Source of the DNA: Bradyrhizobium guangdongense
GTDB lineage: Bacteria; Pseudomonadota; Alphaproteobacteria; Rhizobiales; Xanthobacteraceae
Assembly: GCF_004114975.1 (NCBI RefSeq)
Contig: NZ_CP030051.1
Location: 2,666,001 to 2,730,000, forward strand
Length of the DNA: 64,000 nucleotides
Direction of reading: 5' to 3'
In this document: piece after piece, positions 17,531 to 27,600 of the stretch
Layout of the letters: each line of letters begins with the position of its first letter
Position numbering within the stretch: position 1 is the stretch's first letter
Translations under genes and position numbers: made by a program
Notes under the pieces: model-generated
The model's database searches: none
The model's input: only the letters and a program-made list of their open reading frames with translations
Told to the model about the DNA's origin: nothing

Positions 17531-18955
17531 CTAACGCTCCCGCAGACTTTCCTGCTTGTAGCGCAGCAGCGGCGACAGAAGGTAGCTCAGCACCGAGCGC
17601 TTGCCCGTCTTGATTTCCACAGTGACCGCCATCCCAGGCGACAGATTCACGGTTCTATCGTCGATCTGCATCTGGCTGTGATCGAGAGAGATCCGCGCCT
17701 GATAAAGAAATTCCTTTCCTTTCGGCTCGCTGGTGGTTGCGGCCGCACCGAAGGCCGGGTCGCCCGATCGATCAGCCGGCCTGTCCTGAGTGATAGCATC
17801 TTGCGAGACGCTCTGAACGCGCCCATGCATCAGCCCGTAACGGGTGAAGTTGAACGTGTCGACCTTGATCTCGGCTTCCTGCCCGATCTGGATGAATCCG
17901 ATATCCCTGTTCGAGATCAGAGCTTCAATCTCGAGGCGACTGTCGGCTGGCACGACGACGAGCAGGGCCTGAGCGGGCGTGACGACGCCGCCAAGAGTAT
18001 GAACGGACAGCTGCTGGACCGTACCCTCAACTGGCGAGGTGAGCTGCTGAAGCTGCGTCCTTTGAGTCGCCTTGATTAAGTCCTCGCCGAGCCCGGTCGC
18101 CTTGCGTTGAGCTTCCACCAGATCCGCCGAAACGGTCCGTCTGAATTCGGCGGCCGTCTGGGCCCTCGCCTCGGTAATCGCGGCGACGGCGGCCTCCGCC
18201 TCGTGCGACCGGCTCTTCTGAACCAGGAGCTCATGTTGCGTCTCGGTGAGTGACTGCAGGATTTCAAGATAGTTCGCCTTGGAGCCCACCTCGCGAGCGT
18301 ACAAAGTGCTCTTGATCTCCACGCGCTGCTGCAGAATCGGAAGCGTTGCGTCGAGTTTCGCAACGGTCTCGAGCAGCGTCTTCAATTCCGCCTGCTTTTG
18401 AGCCTTCTGGCTGTCCAGTGACGCGAGTTTGGCCCGGTGCTCTTCCGCTTGCTGGCTCAGCAACTGACGTTGCGAGGCGAGAAGAGGCCCGCTCGCATTG
18501 GGCGGCGGTCTGAAGCTGCCGAGTGGATCGTCAGTCAGTAAGGCCGACAGGCGAGCAACGTCAAGCGTTGCGGCGAACAGGTCGCCCTGCAGGTGGTCTC
18601 GTTCTGCCGCGTTGATCGTGGGGTCTAGCTCGATCAGGAGCTCGCCTGCCTTGACGGGTTGCCCGTCCCGAACGTGGATTGCTCTGACGACGCCGGTCTC
18701 GAACGGTTGTACGATCTTCGTTCTGCCGCTGGGTATGACTCTGCCCGGGGCGGAGGCCACAATATCGACGGCGGCAAAGGAAGCCCAAGCAAGGGCCAGA
18801 CAGAACAGCACGATGATGGTGCCACCGATCGCACCCGCAAGCGGAGGTGGAGGAGACTCGATGATCTCGAGAGCTGCGGGCAGGAATGCTCGTTCGATCC
18901 TCCCGCGCGTCCTAGGTGCGGCGACGGGGCGCCCGTTTGCGTCAGCGAACTTCAT
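17531..18955 (-). CDS. Type I secretion membrane-fusion protein (HlyD family)
   Basis: A 474-residue adaptor: cytoplasmic N-terminus, one membrane helix at about 42-65, then a barrel-sandwich start (GRVIPSGRTKIVQPFETG, VRDGQPVKAGELLIELDP), a long coiled-coil hairpin at about 130-300 with many Gln/Glu/Ala heptads, and the returning lipoyl half (LTSPVEGTVQQLSVHTLGG). It ends in a beta-barrel domain (NLSPGMAVTVEIKTGKRSVL). It links the ABC exporter encoded just upstream to an outer-membrane TolC-like channel. It overlaps the ABC transporter gene by 14 bases, so the two are coupled. No TolC gene is in view. Confidence 0.92.
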   Translation of the reverse strand: MKFADANGRPVAAPRTRGRIERAFLPAALEIIESPPPPLAGAIGGTIIVLFCLALAWASFAAVDIVASAPGRVIPSGRTKIVQPFETGVVRAIHVRDGQPVKAGELLIELDPTINAAERDHLQGDLFAATLDVARLSALLTDDPLGSFRPPPNASGPLLASQRQLLSQQAEEHRAKLASLDSQKAQKQAELKTLLETVAKLDATLPILQQRVEIKSTLYAREVGSKANYLEILQSLTETQHELLVQKSRSHEAEAAVAAITEARAQTAAEFRRTVSADLVEAQRKATGLGEDLIKATQRTQLQQLTSPVEGTVQQLSVHTLGGVVTPAQALLVVVPADSRLEIEALISNRDIGFIQIGQEAEIKVDTFNFTRYGLMHGRVQSVSQDAITQDRPADRSGDPAFGAAATTSEPKGKEFLYQARISLDHSQMQIDDRTVNLSPGMAVTVEIKTGKRSVLSYLLSPLLRYKQESLRER

Positions 18956-21077
18956 GGAGTCCTGCCTGAATGCGATGAAGGGAAGCGTAGCGGCCGCCGG
19001 AATTCACCAGTTCGTCGTGAGTGCCGTCCTCTACAATCCGGCCACGATCAATCGCTATGATGCGGTCGCATCGCCGCACCGTCGACAGGCGGTGAGCGAT
19101 GATGAAAACCGTCCGCCCGCGTGCGATCAGCGGCATATTTTGCTGGATGACGCGCTCACTTTCATAATCCAGAGAGCTGGTCGCTTCATCGAAAATCAGG
19201 ATCCGTGGTGTCATCACCAGGGCGCGAGCGATGGCTATCCGCTGCCGCTGCCCCCCTGACATCGTGCTTCCGCGTTCTCCGATGATCGTGTCGTAGCCAT
19301 TTGGAAGTTCGAGGATGAACTCGTGAGCGCCGGCGATCTGCGCGGCTGCTATGATCCTTTCGATAGGCATCGCGCGATCAGCAAGTGCAATGTTGTCGCG
19401 CACCGAGCAGTTGAACAGAACGTTCTCCTGGAGCACAACCCCAATCTGCCGGCGCAACCAGGAAGGATCAACGACGCTAAGGTCGATTCCGTCCACCAGG
19501 ATTCTTCCGGTCTCCGGCACGTATAATCGTTGAAGCAATTTCGCGAGCGTACTCTTGCCCGAGCCCGATGAGCCGACGATGCCGATCACCTGGCCTGCTG
19601 CGACCGATAAGTTGATATCGTGCAATATCTCCGGTCCGTCGACCCTGTACCGAAACGTGACGTGCTCCAGGGCGATCTCGCCGCGAATTGGAGGAAGTGC
19701 CGACTGGCCTGAACTGTAGGTCCGTTCCGGCGTCGTATTTAGAATGTCGCCCAGCCTCGCGACAGAAAGCCTCGCCTGGTGAAAATCCTGCCAAATCTGG
19801 GCAAGCCGAAGAACCGGCGCGCCGACCCGGCCTGACATGATGTTGAAGGCGACGAGTTCACCGATCGTCAAGGTGCCATCGATGACAAGTTTGGCGCCGA
19901 AATAGAGAATGGCGGCGGTCACCATCTTGTTGACGAACTGGGTGAGTTGGCTGGCTGTATTGCCGAGGCTCAGCACGCGAAAACTCGCGGAGACATATCC
20001 CGCCAGCTGCTCTTCCCATCTGCGCTGCATCTCGGGCTCGACCGCCATAGACTTGAGCGTCTCGACACCGTTGACGCTTTCGACCAGGAACGCCTGATTT
20101 TCGGCGCCACGCTGGAATTTTTCATCGAGCCTGCTGCGAAACATCGGCGCGGCAACCGCGGATATCGCGATATAGAGCGGGAAGGACCCCATCACCATGA
20201 AAGTGAGCATGGGGGAGTAGATGAACATGACGCCGAGGAAAACGAGGGTGAAAAACAGGTCGATGACCAGGGTGAGCGCCGAGCTCGTGAGAAAGTTGCG
20301 GATATTCTCGAGCTCGCGAACGCGTGCAACTGTATCGCCGACCCGTCGTGTCTGAAAATAGGAGATCGGTAGCGCCAGGAGATGCCGGAAAAGCCGTGCG
20401 CCCAATTCGACGTCGATGCGGTTGGTCGTGTGCGCGAACACATAGGTTCTCAAGATGCCGAGAATCGTTTCGAACAGCGAGATGGTGACAAGGCCGATGA
20501 CGAGGACGTCGAGTGTCCCGAGGCTGCGGTGGACCAGCACCTTGTCGATGACGATCTGAAAGAATAGTGGCGAAACAAGCGCAAAGAGCTGGAGGAAGAA
20601 CGAGGCGACGAGGACTCGCGCGAATATGTGTCGATACTTATTCAGTGCTGCCAGGAACCACGATATCCCGAACCGGCGCGAGAGGTCGGAGAGGCCCGCC
20701 CGCCGTGTCATCAGGATGACTTTGCCGTCCCAGATCGCCTCGAATTCAGCTCTGTTCATCAGGATAGGGCGGGGCGACAGCGGCGATTGGACCAGTGCCT
20801 TGTCGCCCACGAGCTTGGCGAGGATCAGGAACTTGCCATCCTTAAGAACTGCGATGCCGGGAAGCGGCGTGGCCGAGAGCTTCACCCATTTCGTCTTGTA
20901 ACAGTGTGCCCGCAGCCCGAGCTCTTTGGCGCCCAACAGGATCTCCTGGGTACCAAGCGCGCGGTGGGCAAAGCGATGGCTCAGCTGATCGGGGTCGGCG
21001 CTGACGCCGTGAAGCCTAAGCAAAACGACGAGAGCCATCATGCCGGCATCTGCGTCGAAATTCGGTGCGATCGTCAT
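18942..21077 (-). CDS. Type I secretion ABC transporter with inactive C39-like domain (HlyB/LapB type)
   Basis: About 711 residues: N-terminal C39-like domain (about 1-130), six-helix transporter domain (about 150-430) and ATPase domain. The ATPase has Walker A GSSGSGKST, signature MSGGQRQRIAIARA, Walker B ILIFDEATSS and the H-loop IIAHRLST. In the N-terminal domain the catalytic cysteine is absent (DADAGMMALVVLLRLHG), so it is a substrate-docking CLD as in HlyB, not a leader peptidase. Such exporters secrete large unprocessed proteins with C-terminal signals. The ATG at 21077 is preferred over the TTG at 21089. It is divergent from the giant repeat protein, the obvious candidate substrate. 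Confidence 0.92.
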   Translation of the reverse strand: MTIAPNFDADAGMMALVVLLRLHGVSADPDQLSHRFAHRALGTQEILLGAKELGLRAHCYKTKWVKLSATPLPGIAVLKDGKFLILAKLVGDKALVQSPLSPRPILMNRAEFEAIWDGKVILMTRRAGLSDLSRRFGISWFLAALNKYRHIFARVLVASFFLQLFALVSPLFFQIVIDKVLVHRSLGTLDVLVIGLVTISLFETILGILRTYVFAHTTNRIDVELGARLFRHLLALPISYFQTRRVGDTVARVRELENIRNFLTSSALTLVIDLFFTLVFLGVMFIYSPMLTFMVMGSFPLYIAISAVAAPMFRSRLDEKFQRGAENQAFLVESVNGVETLKSMAVEPEMQRRWEEQLAGYVSASFRVLSLGNTASQLTQFVNKMVTAAILYFGAKLVIDGTLTIGELVAFNIMSGRVGAPVLRLAQIWQDFHQARLSVARLGDILNTTPERTYSSGQSALPPIRGEIALEHVTFRYRVDGPEILHDINLSVAAGQVIGIVGSSGSGKSTLAKLLQRLYVPETGRILVDGIDLSVVDPSWLRRQIGVVLQENVLFNCSVRDNIALADRAMPIERIIAAAQIAGAHEFILELPNGYDTIIGERGSTMSGGQRQRIAIARALVMTPRILIFDEATSSLDYESERVIQQNMPLIARGRTVFIIAHRLSTVRRCDRIIAIDRGRIVEDGTHDELVNSGGRYASLHRIQAGLHEVR

Positions 21078-21627
21078 AACCGAATCCAATCAAATGGGCG
21101 TTGCAAAAAGTCGACGGCGCTCTATCGGGGCGCGGTCCTATTTCAAAAAAGTGCGAGCCTCCCACCGTTCAAACACGTGCCGGGAAAATGGGAGACATAA
21201 TATTAAAACGAAGTCTAATTGCGATTATCGCGTCCTTGCAAGAGCGTTTTGCATCCGTCGTGCGCGCGGGCTCTGTACTGGGCGAGGTATGAAATTTTGG
21301 ATTCGAAGTGAATTATGATCTTGCCAGGTCAATGATTGGCGTGTTTTAATTTTTAAAGTTGTTACTGAAATTGCCGGACCGTGACGGGGCGGCGCCGATT
21401 CTTTTGCCGCTGGCTATTTTGATTTCCGACACGTGGTACCTTCTTTTGGGGGAGAGGCTAGCGTGGGATATTATTTTTTCCTGAAGCTTCTGCTCCTGAA
21501 GCCGTCCTTCTTTCAATCTTCTCATCATCTTCCGTCGTGCGGTTAAGGCGATTTCTTCGCTCTGACCGTCTTCAATATGCTGTCGTGTTTTGAACTGAGC
21601 CATTCCTGAATTTATGGGAGTTCAGCC
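21078..21627. promoter_or_regulatory. Divergent control region between the exporter and the giant repeat protein
   Basis: About 550 bases, clearly richer in A/T than the surroundings, separate the exporter genes from the repeat-protein gene. Both promoters should lie here, allowing co-regulation of substrate and exporter. No definite operator was identified. A GGGAG ribosome site lies 7 bases before the repeat-protein ATG. A minus-strand small frame (21346-21603) occupies part of the region. Confidence 0.4.
21346..21603 (-). CDS. Putative small basic protein (85 residues)
   Basis: Minus-strand frame of 85 codons ending 24 bases from the giant gene's start. The product begins MAQFKTRQHIEDGQSEE and has a basic helical middle (RRKMMRRLKEGRLQEQKLQE) suggesting an amphipathic coil. 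AGGA abuts the ATG, too close for an ideal ribosome site. No family recognised. It might be a small partner or regulator of the exporter/adhesin pair, but position alone suggests that. Confidence 0.35.
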   Translation of the reverse strand: MAQFKTRQHIEDGQSEEIALTARRKMMRRLKEGRLQEQKLQEKIISHASLSPKRRYHVSEIKIASGKRIGAAPSRSGNFSNNFKN

Positions 21628-24600
21628 ATGTCCGATATCAATTTGACGGGTACAGCCGGCACACCAGGCACGAACGGTGTGGGCTCGGGATCGAATGGTA
21701 CGGCAGGCGGCCCCGGTGGCAACCAGACGACGACCAACAACGGTACGGTTGACACGACGAATTCCGCAGAAGCGACCGGCGGCGCCGGTGGCAGAGGGGG
21801 AAACGGCGGTAGCGGTGCCGTTGGCGGCAATGCCGGCGCAGGCGGAAGCGGTGGAAACGCGACGTCGACGGCCTCCACGGCCGTCAACTCGGGCGGCTCG
21901 ATCACGAGCACTGCGCGGGCAACAGGCGGCGCCGGCGGCGCTGCGGGCACGCCAGGAACGGGTGTGCCGAACGGCAACGGCGCCAACGGCGGCACGGGAG
22001 GAACTGCGACAGCATCATCCTCGTCTACGAACGCGAACGCGGGTGGGTCAGCGCGCGCCTCGGCCTATTCTACGGGTGGCACCGGTGGGGCGGGGGTCGG
22101 CGCTGGTTATTCCGGCGGTGCAGGTGGCGTTGCGAGCGGGACGACGGCAACCGCATCGGGGCATTCGGCTTACGCGACGGTTGGTCAGACCGGCGGTAAC
22201 GGCGGTCGCGGCTATAGTGGCGCAGCAGGTGGCGCTGGCGCCAACAGTTCGCTGACAAACGCGGTGAGCGGCACGACGACCGGCGGTTATCTCGCCCTCA
22301 ACCAGACCGCGACGGGCGGAAATGGTGGATACAGTGCGGGAGGCGCGGGCGGTGCTGCGGGGAGCGCCACGTCGAGCCTCACCTTCACCGATGCCAACGC
22401 CACGAAGGCATCCACGCTGTCGGGAGCGAGCACCGCAAACGGCGGCAACGGTGGATCTGCGAACGGCCTCGGTGGCACGGGCGGAGCGGGCGGCGTCGCG
22501 AATTCCTCGATCAATCTGACGGGAGCCCACACTGTTCGCGCCACGGCAACCGCATCCGGTGGTGATAGCGGCAGTCTGTACGGCACTGCGGTTGGCAATG
22601 GCCTTGCGGGCGGGGCGGCAAGTGCGACCGCCGCAGCAACGACGACGTCGACTACCGAGTACGCGCGCGCCTACGCGACCGCAACCGGCGGCAGGGGCGG
22701 CGGTGCGGCGGGCGCTGGCAATATTGGCGGTGCTGGCGGAGTGGCAAGCAACACGACTGCGACAGCCTCCGGTCACTCCGCGCTCGCGAGCGCAACCGAG
22801 GTCGGTGGCGCTGGTGGCAACGGTCTGAACGGCGCGGGCGGCGGAACGGGACAGAACGTCACGCTGACGAATGCGGTTACCGGCTCGAGTGGTGGCAGCT
22901 ATCTGGGCCTGAGGCAAAGCGCAACCGGCGGCGCGGGCGGCGCGAGTTCTGCCGGGACAGGTGGACTAGCTGGCAACGCGACGTCGAACCTGACCTTCAA
23001 TGACACACTCAACGTGACGCCGGCCGCAACATTTGACGGACAGAGCACCGCGCGTGGCGGCGCGGCCGGCAATGGACAGGCTGGCAACGGGGCGCTCGGC
23101 GGAAGCGGCACGGCGACGATCAATTTGACCGGAGCTCACGCCATCGGCTCGGCCCTCTCCCACGCTTATGGCGGCAGCGGCGGCCGCGGGTACGGAAGCG
23201 CCAATGGCGGCGCTGGAGGGACAGCAAATGCAAGCGCGATCGGCGCCAGCACAACGGCGGGAAGTGAGAGCGTTACAGTCCGAGCCTATGCGACTGGTGG
23301 GACCGGAGGCGGTGCTTCCGGCAGTTCCGGAAACGGAGGCGTGGGTGGTTCTGCGACCGGTGCGAGCGCAACCGCAACGGAAACCAGCGCCACGGGCGGT
23401 CGAGCCTACGCCACTGCAGGCGAAACAGGTGGCACAGGCGGTCGCGGCACTGGTGCTGGCAGCTCCGGTGGAGCTGGCGGCGCGGTCAGCGGCACGAGCG
23501 CAACTGCTTCGGGCCACGCAGCTTACGTTAGAGCTCAACAGATCGGTGGAAGCGGCGGCAATGGTTACTCCGGCGCGGCGGGTGGTGCGGGCGCCGCCAG
23601 CTCTTTGACCAATGCCACAAGCGGTATTGCAAACGGCGGGGCAATACGGCTTTACCAGACCACGACAGGCGGCAATGGCGGGTACAGCGCAGGCGGTCTC
23701 GGCGGCGCCGGTGGTACGGCGACTTCGAGTCTGACCTTCGATGACACCGCACATGCCACCAATGCCTCCACCTTGACGGGCTATTCCGTCGCCAACGGCG
23801 GCAATGGCGGAAATCGCGGAGTGAGCGGCGCAATCGTTGGCGCTGGAGGCGTCGGTAACGCTTCGATCAACCTGACGGGAATTCACGACGTCAATGCATC
23901 CGCAACCGCATCGGGCGGAAATGCCGGCGATCTGGTCGGAACAGCGACTGGCAACGGGCTCGCCGGTGCCGGCGCGAGCGCGACCGCGTCGGCGACAACG
24001 ACATCCGCGACCCAGACGGCCACCGCAAACGCCAATTCCAGGGGCGGCGTGGGCGGCGACGCGCGGGGAGCAGGCAACACGGCCGGTTCAGGAGGGATCG
24101 CGAGCAGCACCACGGCAACTGCGTCCGGATTTTCCGCCACTGCGACAGCCACAGAGACCGGCGGCGCCGGCGGCCAAGGTAACAGTGGCGCTAGCGGTGG
24201 CGCGGGACAAAGCATCTCCCTGACCAATGCGGTCAGCGGCTCCGCAGCCGGAGGCACATTGAGACTGGCCCAGACGGCCATAGGCGGAGCTGGTGGTTAC
24301 AGTTCGTCCGGAATTGGAGGAACGGCCGGCAGCGGGACATCGAGTCTGACGTTCGACAACAGCGCGAGCGCGACGCCGGCCTCATATCTCGAAACTTACA
24401 GCACGGCAAACGGCGCCAGCGGCGGCAACGGCTTCGGTGGCGGAGCGACTGGCGGAGCTGCAACATCTAACGTAAATGCGACCGCCGCGCACCGCCTTTA
24501 TGGTCGCGCCAACGCCACCGGCGGCACCGGCGGCCGCGGCTATGGGACGAGCAATGGCGGCGCGGGTGGCACGGCGACATCTACCTTGCTCGTGAACAGC

Positions 24601-27600
24601 ATCACGCATGGCAGCGACAATATCGATGGGCGTGCCAATGCGACCGGAGGCAATGGAAACTCGGTCAGCACCAGCGGAAATGGTGGCGCGGGCGGTGCTG
24701 CGCTTGGCGCCAGCGTAACGGCAACGTCGGCGGCGGCGATCGGCGGACGGGCCTACGCGCGCGCTGCTGAAATTGGCGGCACGGGCGGAGCCGGACGCGG
24801 AGCAGGGCACGCCGGCGGAACAGGCGGAGCGGTTGGCAATACTGTTGCGACGGCGTCGGGTCACTCGGCGGTGGCAACCGCCGATCAAACCGGCGGTGCC
24901 GGTGGCCGCGGCTACGGCGGTGCCTCGGCGGCAGCAGGTGCCAGCAGCACGCTGACCAATGCGGTCAGCGGTTCAACCACAGGTGGTTATTTGACTCTCA
25001 ATCAGACTGCGACGGGCGGCGCCGGCGGATACGCTCAATATGGTGCTGCCGGTGCAGGTGGTTCGGCAAGCTCGAGCCTGACCTTCAATGACACGACGAA
25101 TGCCACGGCGGCGGGGACGTTGAGGGGTAACAGCACGTCGGGGGGCGGTGCAGCCGGAGGTAGTGGAGGCGCTGGGGCAAGTTCGGCGATTGCTGGAACG
25201 GCAACCTCCTCGATCAACCTGACGGGCGCGCATTCCGTGTATGCGACGGCTCGCGCCACTGGCGGTGCCGGCGGCAATCTCACCGGTTCGGCCGTGGGCA
25301 ACGGCGCCGCTGGATCGTCAGCGAGTGCCACGGCAACAGCGACCACGTCGTCATCGACCGAGGCTGCGCACGCCAGCGCGTATTCCACAGGAGGAAGCGG
25401 ATCAGGCGGAGGCGGCGCGGGTAACTCAGGGGGCATCGGCGGCATTGCAAACAACACGACCGCGTCGGCATCCGGCCATTCGGCCTACGCCGTTGCCAGT
25501 GAGACCGGCGGAGCCGGTGGCCGCGGCTACAACAGCGCGAACGGTGGCGCGGGACAGAGCATCAGCCTGACGAATGCGGTCAGCGGTTCGGCCTCACCGA
25601 CGGGCACGTTGGGATTATCTCAGACGGCGAGCGGCGGCGCCGGCGGATACAGCAGAGGCGGAACACCCGGCCTCGGCGGTAGCGCGACCTCGAGCCTGAC
25701 GTTCAACGACAATACCAATGCAACACACGCGGCGACCCTCGACGGTACGAGCCGCGCCTATGGCGGGACAGGTGGCGCGGCCCAAACCGGCAACGGCAAT
25801 GGCGTTTCGGGCGGCGCGGCAAGCGCAACACTGACGTTGACCGGCTCCCATAACATCGGCGCCACCAGCAGCTTTGCGGCGCGGGCAATCGGCGGGACGG
25901 GCGGCAGCGGCTACGGCACGGGAAATGGCGGGGCGGGCGGTACGGCGGCGTCAGCTTCGACAGCAACCAGCACGACGACACTCGCCGAGACCACTAACGC
26001 CTTGGCCTATAGCACAGGCGGCGCTGGTGGAACTTCTGGTAGTACGGCCGGCAATGGTGGTGCGGGCGGCGCCGTCACCGGCACGAGCGCAACAGCGACG
26101 GAGGCGTCCGCCACCGGCGGACGGGCCTATGCGTATGTCAGAGCGGTTGGCGGCGCCGGTGGCCGGGGCTTCGGCGCGGGCCACAGTGGCGGTGCCGGCG
26201 GCGTGCCGAGCAACTCGAGCGCGACGGCATCGGGGCACTCGGCCGTGTCGGTCGTCATTCAAACCGGCGGTAATGGTGGGCGCGGCTACAGCGGCGCCAC
26301 GGCAGGGACCGGTGGCAGCAGCACGCTGACCAATGCGGCGCATGGATCGACCACAGGTGGTTATCTGACGCTTCGCCAGACCGCAAACGGCGGTGTTGGT
26401 GGTTACGCTCAGACCGGTGCAGCCGGGGCCGGTGGTGCGGCAAGCTCAAGCTTGACCTTCAACGACACGACGAACGCCACGGCGGCGGCGACGCTGACGG
26501 GCACCAGCACGTCCGTGGGCGGCGGAGCCGGAAACGGCGGCGGCGCTGGAGCAAGCTCGCAGGCCGGCGGTGCGGCAACCGCGTCCATCAACCTGACAGG
26601 CGCGCATGTCGTGAATGCGACGGCGCGCGCCACCGGCGGCACCGGCGGCAATCTCACCGGTTCGGCCGTGGGCAACGGCGTCGCAGGATCCACGGCGAGC
26701 GCAACGGCGATCGCGTCGACGACGTCGTCGACCGAAGCTGCGCACGCCAGCGCGTACTCAACCGGAGGAGGCGGATCGGGCGGCAGCGGTGCGGGCAACT
26801 CCGGTGGCGCGGGCGGCGTTGCAAACAATACGACCGCGACGGCATCGGGTCACTCGGCCTACGCCATTGCCAGTGAAACCGGCGGCGCTGGCGGCCGCGG
26901 CTACAACAGCGCGAACGGTGGCGCGGGACAGAGCATTACCTTGACGAATGCGGTCAGCGGCTCGGCCTCCTCGGCCGGTACGCTGGGATTGTCCCAATCC
27001 GCGACCGGCGGCGCCGGCGGATACAGCAGGGGCGGCACGCCCGGCCTGGGCGGTAGCGCGACCTCGAGCCTGACGTTCAACGACAACACCAATGCGACGC
27101 CCGCGGCGACCCTCGACGGCACGAGCCACGCCTATGGTGGGTCCGGCGGTAATAACCAATCCGGCAGCGGCAATGGTGCCTCGGGCGGCGCCGCATCGGC
27201 AACGCTTGTCCTGACCGGTTCGCATAACATCGGTTCCACTAACAGCTTTGCGGCGCGGGCAATCGGCGGGACCGGTGGCAGCGGCTACGGCACGGGAAAT
27301 GGCGGCGCCGGCGGCACGGCGGCGTCAGCTTCGACAGCAACCAGCACGACGACACTCGCCGAAACCACCAACGCGCTGGCCTATAGCACAGGCGGCGCTG
27401 GTGGAACTTCTGGTAGTACGGCCGGTAATGGTGGTACCGGCGGCGCCGTCACCGGCACGAGCGCAGCAGCGACGGAGGCGTCCGCCACCGGCGGACGGGC
27501 CTATGCGTATGTCAGGGCGATCGGCGGCGCCGGTGGTCGGGGCTTCAGCGCGGGCCATAGTGGCGGTGCCGGCGGCGTGCCGAGCAACGCGAGCGCGACG

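Noticed and set aside
18942..21077. ABC transporter as a bacteriocin leader-cleaving exporter
   Set aside because: The C39 catalytic cysteine is missing, so no leader peptide cleavage is expected.
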